Shown piece after piece: positions 21,387 through 27,613 of a stretch of 28,305 nucleotides of DNA. The stretch's first letter is position 1. The number at the start of each line of letters is the position of its first letter. A program made the position numbers and the translations under genes. The DNA lies in the IMG/VR virus record IMGVR_UViG_3300035099_000682, positions 1 through 28,305 of that record; one strand, given 5' to 3'. A model generated the notes under the pieces. It did no database searches and was not told the DNA's origin. It was given only the letters and a program-made list of their open reading frames with translations. The DNA is from a virus.

Positions 21387-21641
21387 TTATTTCGGTATGG
21401 GCTCGGGTTTTGCAGTGTCAACCAGTTTTGTGAGCCACACTGTTATCGCTGTAGGACCCACTAGAGCGGTGTAGACGTCAAAGGTCAAGCCAGCCAAATC
21501 CAAGCCTAACGCTGAAAACGTGCCTATGGCAACTGTCCGCAGAAACTTTTTCCAGTCGAAAGGCTTGTCCTGTGCTGAGTAGCCCAAGAAGGCATAGATT
21601 AACGCTGCAACGACTCCCAAGCCGATATTTAACGGATTCAA
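21387..21641 (-). CDS. Small membrane protein, holin-like
   Basis: An 84-residue protein with a hydrophobic N-terminal segment (IGLGVVAALIYAFLGYSA), a short charged loop (QDKPFDWKKFLR), a second hydrophobic part (TVAIGTFSALGLDLAGL) and a third weaker one (YTALVGPTAITVWLTKLV). Size and topology fit a phage holin, though it lies right after the portal gene. The TTG start overlaps the portal stop as TTGA. Another small membrane frame at 11365-11610 is the competing holin candidate; the two could work together. Confidence 0.55.
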   Translation of the reverse strand: MNPLNIGLGVVAALIYAFLGYSAQDKPFDWKKFLRTVAIGTFSALGLDLAGLTFDVYTALVGPTAITVWLTKLVDTAKPEPIPK

Positions 21642-22876
21642 TGCTTGTTTTCACCTCCTTTTGACTGTTGAGAAGCAGAATCTTTGGGTTGCTCGTCCCA
21701 GAGCTCCCAATTCAAAACCTTAACTGCATTCTTTCTAAACTCTTCACGGCGAATGAGATTCTGTTCAGCCGCTTTAATCAAGTCAGTGGGCACTATTTCA
21801 GGCGTTTCTGGAGAACCCCAATTCAGTCGCACCTTGGCCTCTGCAGGGTCAAAGCCAGCTTGCGACAAAACCAAAGCGAAGATTTCCCTTTCCACTTGAC
21901 GCTTGATATACCGTTGTAAAGGTTTGATCAGCATGCTTTGAAGGTCAAGAGCAGCATTGGCTGAAGCTTCTGTGAAGCCAGGCGTGCTGAAAAGGCGTGG
22001 AAGAGGAGTCTCGCATCCGAGATAGAACTGGTTAACCATGTGGTCGATGTAGGGTGCGAAACCGCTGGCTCTTGGGTCTATGGCTACACTGTTGACGCTT
22101 GCGGTCTTAGCGCCGCTGAAGATCCATGCTCCTTCTTCGGATCTGTTTCTGATTTTGGCTTCAAACTTCTTAATGGTGTCCTCTTTCTGTCCTTCCAACT
22201 GAACGACAACATCTGGAGCGGCGTATCTCTCGAATATTTTTGGCATTAACCGCTCGATTTTGGCTTTCATCCAAGCATACGAAGGGCGTTTATCATTGTT
22301 AACGGTCAAAGTGTGTAAAAGAACTTGCAAGACACCGACTCCAAATCCACATGGATTCTCTGAACCTATCGACCAATGCAAAACAGCCTTTGGGTCGAGG
22401 CTTCCACCGCCATAGGAAGATTTGAGCTTGTAGCCTTCAACCTTGTAAGGAACCTTCAGATTGCTGCCTTCTATGAAGCTTTCTTGAATTTTCTCTATGG
22501 AGTCTATCGGAAGCCTACGCAAATCCTCAAGCTTGTCTGGAACCAGCTTAAGCCAGAAATCGTTTCCACAAGCGATCAGACGTGAAACCATCTGGTTAAG
22601 AAGGCCGTCAAGATTGACCTCTTCATTGAAATCGTCAATCACTTGTTTAGCCTTTTCAAAACCGCCTTCACAGGTCGTGTAGAAACCGATTCCCACAGTA
22701 GCAGCGCTGAGTAAGTCAACGCTAGATTTGCATGTTGGGTCTCGTTCATACAGCCTCATGACGTCAGCAAGCGGAATAACCGAAGTTTCAAAAACTGTTT
22801 GCTGACTTGGAGAGGAGATGCCAGCCGAAGGCGAACGAGAAAGAGCGTCTACAATCCGCTTTAAAACACTGCTCAG
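21638..22876 (-). CDS. Portal protein, likely CTG start
   Basis: The dodecameric ring at the packaging vertex. The sequence from the first ATG (22757-22759) gives 373 residues, but portal-like sequence continues upstream without a stop: LKRIVDALSRSP, then VFETSVIPLADV leading into MRLYERDPT. This points to a start at CTG (22874-22876), giving 412 residues. CTG overlaps the preceding stop as CTGA and follows GGAGG by 7 bases. Portal features include the N-terminal helix/strand region, AVLHWSIGSENPCGFG, the wing region, FYLGCETPLPRLFSTPGFTEASANAAL and the C-terminal clip/crown part. No ATG, GTG or TTG exists in the added part. Confidence 0.85.
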   Translation of the reverse strand: MSSVLKRIVDALSRSPSAGISSPSQQTVFETSVIPLADVMRLYERDPTCKSSVDLLSAATVGIGFYTTCEGGFEKAKQVIDDFNEEVNLDGLLNQMVSRLIACGNDFWLKLVPDKLEDLRRLPIDSIEKIQESFIEGSNLKVPYKVEGYKLKSSYGGGSLDPKAVLHWSIGSENPCGFGVGVLQVLLHTLTVNNDKRPSYAWMKAKIERLMPKIFERYAAPDVVVQLEGQKEDTIKKFEAKIRNRSEEGAWIFSGAKTASVNSVAIDPRASGFAPYIDHMVNQFYLGCETPLPRLFSTPGFTEASANAALDLQSMLIKPLQRYIKRQVEREIFALVLSQAGFDPAEAKVRLNWGSPETPEIVPTDLIKAAEQNLIRREEFRKNAVKVLNWELWDEQPKDSASQQSKGGENKH

Positions 22877-23115
22877 GGAAGGCCCTCCAGAAACTTCTTG
22901 CCTTTCTCTGTTATAGTGTAAGGAGCGGTGTGTCTCTGCTCGCTTTTCTGTATCAATCCCTTCTGAACGAGAAAATTGAACATGGGTTCAAAAGTGGCGT
23001 GTGTTGCAGACTTTCTGAAGGCTATGGTTTCAAGCTGTTTTCTGCGTAGAGGCTGTCTGCTAAGCGGAAATAAAAGAATCTTTGCGAGGGTTAGTTTCTC
23101 CTCGAATTTTTTCAT
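22873..23115 (-). CDS. Small winged-helix protein in the capsid cluster
   Basis: An 80-residue winged-helix protein: helix 1 (LTLAKILLFPLSRQPLRRKQ), helices 2-3 with the recognition segment (SATHATFEPMFNFLVQKGLIQ), and a wing (HTAPYTITEKGKKFLEG). The pattern is that of PadR/MarR-like single-domain archaeal regulators. It sits between the zinc-ribbon gene and the portal with 4-bp overlaps on both sides (ATGA and CTGA), a strange place for a regulator. It may control late expression or bind DNA during assembly. Confidence 0.75.
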   Translation of the reverse strand: MKKFEEKLTLAKILLFPLSRQPLRRKQLETIAFRKSATHATFEPMFNFLVQKGLIQKSEQRHTAPYTITEKGKKFLEGLP

Positions 23116-23390
23116 GTCAGTTCGACTTCGACTGGTTTTTGTGTGCTGTAAAATTGGGAATTGGACGGATGTTCTGAGGTGTTGTTGCAGACCATTAGAA
23201 TGGTTAGTTCGCGTTTGTCATCTTTGCCGTAAGTGTTACTTGCTGGATCAGGCGTGTACGGTTGCATCTCAGCTCCGCATAGGGGGCATTTTCGCCAGCA
23301 ATCACAGACTATGATATCAGTTCTGTATTGACTATGGTAGATTCGACCGCATCGTGAGCATTTGCCTTGAAAGCTTGTTTGTTTGAGCAC
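23112..23390 (-). CDS. Zinc-ribbon protein in the capsid cluster
   Basis: A 92-residue protein with cysteines C11, C14, C29, C31, C35 and C38 (CSRC and CPLC knuckles). It probably binds one zinc as a ribbon, plus possible extra ligands. The C-terminal half is beta-like and ends EVELT. It follows the major capsid gene by 21 bp and overlaps the winged-helix gene by 4 bp. A paired zinc-ribbon and winged-helix product would suit transcription control or DNA binding; no enzyme motif is visible. Confidence 0.65.
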   Translation of the reverse strand: MLKQTSFQGKCSRCGRIYHSQYRTDIIVCDCWRKCPLCGAEMQPYTPDPASNTYGKDDKRELTILMVCNNTSEHPSNSQFYSTQKPVEVELT

Positions 23391-23411
23391 TTCTCAAAAC
23401 CATGCTCAGGC

Positions 23412-24365
23412 TTACAGACTTGTGCTTATGTTAGTCATTTTGGCAACTGCTTTGCTTCGTAAGACTCCCATGCCGAACCTTGTGGTCGCTCTGACTCCAA
23501 ACTTGCCAGTTTTCGGGTCTTCCCAGTCTTCGACAGTAACGTCTCTGCGCAGAAGCATGACTGCTGCCACTCGAGTATCAATCGCATAAGCCGTTCCGTT
23601 AGGCACAAGCGTGCTTGCTTGAACTCTCATGCCTAAAACGCTTGTAACGATTCCGCGTTCAATGTCGGTTTGTCCAGAAGGCAAGTATTGGGCGTGAATG
23701 AACTTGTCGTCGTTTAGCAGTTGATGCAGTTGCGTCTCATGCACCACAAGCACTGAGGGGCGCCAGTTTTCACCACGCACGGCATTGTGAAGCTTGAGGA
23801 GACCAGCCCAGCTTAAGGCTGCTCCACCGCCTGCAATTGGTGCGCCACCAGCTAGGTCTGCGTCTGCGATGGCTCCGTAAAGCGCTAGTATCTTGTTTGT
23901 TTCGGTTTCGCCCAAGATTCTGCCGACTTTTTCAACCATGTTGTCCATGACGTTCCATGTTGCGTCTTCTGCGAATTCGCGTGTCCATTCTTCTGAAGCG
24001 TCTGCGAAGGTGTTGGTTTGAATGTCGATGGTGCTTATTTTCTTGCCAGATAATCTCGCTATTGAGCCTTCTGCGTAGAGGTAGGCTACAGCTTTTTCGT
24101 CGAGTGGGAATCGTTCTAGGGCTTCGGTTGTTGGTTTGACGTTGATGATGTTTCTGCCTATCATTTCGGGATAAGCAGCTTCTATGAGCGTGTCATGCAT
24201 CTTGCCTAGTGCGCCAGCCATGTCGCTGAACAAGCCTTCTTTTATTCCAACTTCAGCATAGCGTTTGAAGAACGGGTGTGTTGTTGCTCTGCCTTTTACG
24301 TTCTCGTAGAATTCCTTGACTTCGCCGTCTTTTTGCGTGAGGCTTTCAAATAGTTTAGGCTTCAT
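23412..24365 (-). CDS. Major capsid protein, HK97 fold
   Basis: A 317-residue capsid protein. I start it at the ATG at 24363-24365 (MKPKLFESL), with a GGAG ribosome site just upstream. The longer frame to 24449 reads into the preceding gene with non-protein-like sequence. The N-terminal 60 residues are the helical arm. Then come an extended strand region (VAYLYAEGSIARLSGKKIS), a long spine helix (FAEDATWNVMDNMVEKVGRILGE), the peripheral/axial domains (PSVLVVHETQLHQLLND, VTSVLGMRVQASTLVP) and a final strand (VEDWEDPKTGKFGVRATTRFG). This matches HK97-type subunits and their position after protease and decoration genes. Confidence 0.88.
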   Translation of the reverse strand: MKPKLFESLTQKDGEVKEFYENVKGRATTHPFFKRYAEVGIKEGLFSDMAGALGKMHDTLIEAAYPEMIGRNIINVKPTTEALERFPLDEKAVAYLYAEGSIARLSGKKISTIDIQTNTFADASEEWTREFAEDATWNVMDNMVEKVGRILGETETNKILALYGAIADADLAGGAPIAGGGAALSWAGLLKLHNAVRGENWRPSVLVVHETQLHQLLNDDKFIHAQYLPSGQTDIERGIVTSVLGMRVQASTLVPNGTAYAIDTRVAAVMLLRRDVTVEDWEDPKTGKFGVRATTRFGMGVLRSKAVAKMTNISTSL

Positions 24366-24370
24366 GTTTG

Positions 24371-24790
24371 TCACTTCTCCACGATGATGAAGAGCAGGTC
24401 GTCTGCTGCTGTTGTGGTTTCGAGAGCCCACCCGAGTTTTCTGGTCCAAGAAATCGTTGAGGATCCGCCTTCGTTTATGTCAGCTAATGCTACGACTCTT
24501 TTGCTTGCATCTGCTCCGTAGACTGCTTTGCCACGGGTTATTGCGCCACCAGCTTTCACTTTGATTCTTCCACGAATCAGAACGGGACACATGGCTCCAG
24601 AAGCAACTGATTGCACTGCGATGCCTATGCAGTCTTGAGCAGATGTTGCGGGACTGACCTTGTCGTCTGCGCTTAGATAGACTGGGTCGCCTTTGGTTAT
24701 TGCTGCTGCAGCTTCGAAACGTTCTATGACAGCGTATGGGTCGTCTGTTTCGCCTATTGCCATCCACGTTTTGCCTGAAACGTCAGCCAA
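24371..24790 (-). CDS. Capsid decoration protein, DUF2190-like
   Basis: A 139-residue beta-rich protein: AAAAITKGDPVYLSADDKVSPAT, then CIGIAVQSVASGAMCPVLIRGRI, then a beta-barrel-like end (LLFIIVEK). The 'G.PVYL...V..AT....IGIA' pattern is that of DUF2190-type phage capsid-stabilising proteins that sit on HK97-like heads. It lies between the protease and the major capsid gene, the usual location, ending 5 bp before the capsid ATG. Confidence 0.8.
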   Translation of the reverse strand: MADVSGKTWMAIGETDDPYAVIERFEAAAAITKGDPVYLSADDKVSPATSAQDCIGIAVQSVASGAMCPVLIRGRIKVKAGGAITRGKAVYGADASKRVVALADINEGGSSTISWTRKLGWALETTTAADDLLFIIVEK

Positions 24791-24827
24791 AACACATCAC
24801 TCTCCTTTTGGTTCGGTTTCAGCAAGT

Positions 24828-26129
24828 TCAGCCTTGCCTACTCCCGTTTGTCACCTCATATGACCTTGATTCAAGATTGCGGATGACCCCGCGCAGTTCT
24901 TGACAGAGCCTCTGAGGACCTAGGCTCCAGCTTCGCTCAACCATGGGGCTTGGCAAAACAGCCTCGATTAGGGCTTTGGCTTCTTTTACAGAAATCATAG
25001 GCTCTTTTGTTTCGGGTTTCTTCAGAAGCTTCTCAGCAATAGTCTGCTGATCTTCCTGCTGTTTCTTCTCTTCAATCTGTTCCTTCGGGTTCTCGTCTTT
25101 AGGTGGCTGTTCTGGAGTGTTTTCAACTTTTTCGCTCATTTTTGGCTCACTCTCTTTAACTGGCTCTGTCTTTTCGGAGACAACTGCGGGCTTGATGTAG
25201 TCGGGGTGAAGGCTCAACCAGTCGCGGATGCTGTTCTGATCCCACAGCTTGGCTTTTGAAAATAGGATTGCTTGGCACAGCTCTCTGGAAGGATCTTCTC
25301 GAACCTTAGACATGACCGCCAAGACGCCGTTCTGCTGATCCAGCCAAACTGTTCGAAAATGCTCTGGCATGAACGCAGCCTGATCTTGGTAAAAGCCCAG
25401 AACATATTCGCCTGCAATGATGGGCTCTGCCATCTGTTCCTTGGGTTTTAGGCTTTCTAAGACTTGCACGTTTGTTTCTGGGATACCTGGAACCGCGACA
25501 AGGCTCAGTTCGGCATTGTGTAGTCCGTGTGGAATTTTGCCGTCTACGATGTCTAGTGTTTCGTAGTCTGCTCCCACGCTAACGTGTTGGATTAGTCCTT
25601 TGCGGATTTTGTCGGCGATTTCGCTTTCGTAGATTTCGGCTTCGTACCAGAGGTTTTCTCCGTCCCAGCTTGTTTGAGTTACTTTTCCAACAGCGTTCGG
25701 AACGGCAACATGTTCCACATAGACGGGAGCAGAAACAAGCTTGTTGGCGAAAGTCTGCAGCTCTTCGGGAGTGTAGATGTTGAAGTTTCTGCTTATGCCC
25801 GAAGTCATGGCTATGCCTTTGATGCGTAGAGGCTTGTCAACGACTTTCTCTAAGACTTGGAAAGGAAGGATGCAGGAAACGTGTTCTTTGGTTCCTGTTT
25901 CTTCGCGGTGTTTTTCAAACCAAGCCTTAGCCTTGTCAAGCGTCCAGTCTTTCTCTTTGCTGAAAAGGTAGCTTTGCACTTCCATCGTGTCTTTGCCTTT
26001 GGGCTTGCCGACTACTGCTTTGATGCCTTCCTCTTCACTTACGGTTATAGTGCGGAGACTATCGGGTTTAAAATCGTCTGGGTTACGATGACCACTACGA
26101 ATGTATTGGTCGGTTTCTTCCCAAGGCAA
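24828..26129 (-). CDS. Prohead protease fused to scaffold region
   Basis: A 433-residue protein. Residues about 95-225 form a serine protease of the HK97 prohead type: H140 in PVYVEHVAV, S184 in IQHVSVGADYE and the strand ELSLVAVPGIPE. Residues 325-390 are a Glu/Lys/Gln-rich coiled region expected for scaffold. A motif LFSK..W, AKAWF..H near 55-74 recurs as LFSK..W, IRDWLSLH near 289-308, so protease and scaffold are flanked by a duplicated element. The N-terminus (PWEETDQYIRSGHR) resembles XkdF-like phage proteins. It matures the capsid by cleaving scaffold and self. TTG start at 26127-26129; it is the first gene of the late transcript. Confidence 0.85.
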   Translation of the reverse strand: MPWEETDQYIRSGHRNPDDFKPDSLRTITVSEEEGIKAVVGKPKGKDTMEVQSYLFSKEKDWTLDKAKAWFEKHREETGTKEHVSCILPFQVLEKVVDKPLRIKGIAMTSGISRNFNIYTPEELQTFANKLVSAPVYVEHVAVPNAVGKVTQTSWDGENLWYEAEIYESEIADKIRKGLIQHVSVGADYETLDIVDGKIPHGLHNAELSLVAVPGIPETNVQVLESLKPKEQMAEPIIAGEYVLGFYQDQAAFMPEHFRTVWLDQQNGVLAVMSKVREDPSRELCQAILFSKAKLWDQNSIRDWLSLHPDYIKPAVVSEKTEPVKESEPKMSEKVENTPEQPPKDENPKEQIEEKKQQEDQQTIAEKLLKKPETKEPMISVKEAKALIEAVLPSPMVERSWSLGPQRLCQELRGVIRNLESRSYEVTNGSRQG

Positions 26130-26210
26130 GCCTTGTTGAGCTCCGTTGAGTCTTCAAGCCAGATTTTTGGATGCTTGGGATAAAAATATGCGAGAAACTA
26201 GCTAGTTGAG

Positions 26211-26252
26211 TAGTCAGTTATATGGTTATATACTTCTTAGGTAGTCAGTTAT
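26211..26252. promoter_or_regulatory. Direct-repeat operator and TATA box between late operon and RHH gene
   Basis: TAGTCAGTTAT occurs at 26211-26221 and 26242-26252, exactly 31 bp apart (about three helical turns). A TATA-like GGTTATATAC lies between them (26225-26234). The pair sits in the divergent gap between the leftward late genes and the rightward ribbon-helix-helix gene, whose start is 15 bp past the second copy. Ribbon-helix-helix proteins commonly bind such phased repeats next to their own gene. Confidence 0.55.
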
Positions 26253-26266
26253 TTTTGGAGAAAGTG

Positions 26267-26386
26267 TTGCCTAGCCTTTCTGTTTACATTAGGCAAGCAA
26301 ACTATGAGAAAATACGAAAAGTGGCAGAAAAGAACGGCGCCACAATAGGACAAATCATAAACAAGCTAATAGAAGAGAGGCTTTAA
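26267..26386 (+). CDS. Ribbon-helix-helix (CopG/Arc-like) DNA-binding protein
   Basis: A 39-residue protein, probably a dimeric repressor. The strand LPSLSVYIRQ (the leading residue is from the GTG start three bases earlier) is followed by helix NYEKIRKVAEKNGATIGQIINK and helix LIEERL: a full CopG-like ribbon-helix-helix. GGAG (26257-26260) precedes TTG (26267) by 6 bases and GTG (26264) by 3. The direct repeats just upstream are likely operators, so it would control itself and possibly the divergent late promoter. It lies within the candidate provirus, 117 bp from attR. Confidence 0.75.
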   Translation: MPSLSVYIRQANYEKIRKVAEKNGATIGQIINKLIEERL

Positions 26387-26491
26387 CGAAATTCTCTTTC
26401 ACTCTGTTTGAACCTGGCTTAAGCTTTTTTCCGTCATATTGAAAGAAAAAGAGTAACTGCTGCGGTTACTAAGTCTTCGCTGGTCCAAAGA

Positions 26492-26503
26492 TTTATCTAT
26501 AAA
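26492..26503 (+). promoter_or_regulatory. TATA box of the methyltransferase operon
   Basis: TTTATCTATAAA, about 34-45 bp upstream of the methyltransferase GTG, with GAGG about 10 bases before the start. A transcript from it would have a leader of roughly 10-15 nt. It directly touches the candidate attR core. Confidence 0.5.
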
Positions 26504-26515
26504 TAGGGTTACATT
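26504..26515. repeat. Candidate attR core (12-bp direct repeat)
   Basis: An exact copy of TAGGGTTACATT from 536-547, in the same orientation. It lies 118 bp past the ribbon-helix-helix gene and 21 bp before the methyltransferase start, between that gene's TATA box and its start codon. If right, the provirus is about 26.0 kb and the methyltransferase is host or separate-island DNA. Confidence 0.45.
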
Positions 26516-26536
26516 CTAGGGTCAGAGGAATAATCA

Positions 26537-27613
26537 GTGAGTTTGACGGCCATTTCTCTCTTCACAGGTGCTATGGGGCTTGACCTTGGCTTCGAAAAGA
26601 AAGGCTTCGAAATACGCGCTGCTGTGGATAATCATCCAGCTGTTTTTGATACTATTCGCGCAAATCGTCCACTCATACCAATAATCAACGAAGACATAAG
26701 ACACGTCTCAGCTCATGCTATTCTCAAAAAAGCCGGTCTGCGGAAAACAGAGCCAACTGTTGTTATTGGTGGACCGCCTTGTCAACCTTTCTCGACGGCA
26801 GGAAGACGGCTTTCATTATGTGACGAGAGAGGCGCACTTGTCTTCGAATTCATTAGAATAGTAAGGCAGATTAAGCCCATGTTCTTTGTCTTTGAGAATG
26901 TGCCAGGCCTACGATCAGCAACACTCAAGCATATTTCTTTTTATGAAAGGGCAGAGAAAAAACCACATGAAATACAGGAAGAATCTAGGCTAGGAAAGGC
27001 TTTCGCTCTTCTCCTCAAAAAGTTTAGGAGAACTGGATACAGACTAACGGTTGAAGTTTTGAATGCTGCCGACTATGGTGCTCCACAAAAACGTAGACGA
27101 TTATTTATTATGGGGTCTCGCGATGGGCAACTATTGGACATAAGAGAACGGAAGCGTGGTTGCACTACCCTCAGAGACGCTCTCAAAGGACTAGATGATA
27201 CTGACCCCGAGTTTTTACCTTTCCCCCCTTGGGGAGCATATCTTAAGTATGTCCCTCCAGGCGGTGATTGGCGGGATCTACCGCCTAAAATACAGAAGGA
27301 AGCGATGGGAAGAGCTTTCTTTTCTCAAGGTGGACGTACAGGATTTTTTAGAAGGCTTCATTGGGATAGACCGGTGCCAACTTTAGTAAGTTCTCCGATT
27401 AGGAAAGCTACGTGCCTTGCGCACCCAGATGAAATTCGACCGTTAAGCATCAAGGAATATGCTGCCATTCAGGGTTTTCCCAAATCTTGGAAATTCAGCG
27501 GGTCGACCAAGGAAAAATACCAAATGATAGGCAATGCTGTGCCTTTGCATCTCTCCACGGTTGTAAGTAAAATCATCAGGTCTGCCGCGATTGATGGGGA
27601 AGTTAGCCGATGA
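26537..27613 (+). CDS. C5-cytosine DNA methyltransferase
   Basis: A 358-residue DNA (cytosine-5) methyltransferase. Motif I ISLFTGAMGLDLGF (6-19) binds S-adenosylmethionine. GGPPCQPFS (78-86) has the catalytic C82. FVFENVPGL (motif VI) has E120, and APQKRRRLFIMG is motif VIII. The late motifs are AAIQGFPKSW (IX) and KYQMIGNAVP (X). The target-recognition segment between VIII and IX is about 100 residues, typical of single-specificity enzymes. It methylates one carbon-5 cytosine in a short site not deducible here. It starts at GTG (26537). Its stop overlaps the glycosylase ATG, so the two are co-translated. No cognate restriction enzyme is visible within the window, but the window ends with the next gene. 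Confidence 0.95.
   Translation: MSLTAISLFTGAMGLDLGFEKKGFEIRAAVDNHPAVFDTIRANRPLIPIINEDIRHVSAHAILKKAGLRKTEPTVVIGGPPCQPFSTAGRRLSLCDERGALVFEFIRIVRQIKPMFFVFENVPGLRSATLKHISFYERAEKKPHEIQEESRLGKAFALLLKKFRRTGYRLTVEVLNAADYGAPQKRRRLFIMGSRDGQLLDIRERKRGCTTLRDALKGLDDTDPEFLPFPPWGAYLKYVPPGGDWRDLPPKIQKEAMGRAFFSQGGRTGFFRRLHWDRPVPTLVSSPIRKATCLAHPDEIRPLSIKEYAAIQGFPKSWKFSGSTKEKYQMIGNAVPLHLSTVVSKIIRSAAIDGEVSR

Noticed and set aside
24366-24449. N-terminal extension of the major capsid protein to 24449
   Set aside because: The extra 28 residues overlap the decoration gene and do not look like capsid sequence; the ATG at 24365 has a ribosome site.
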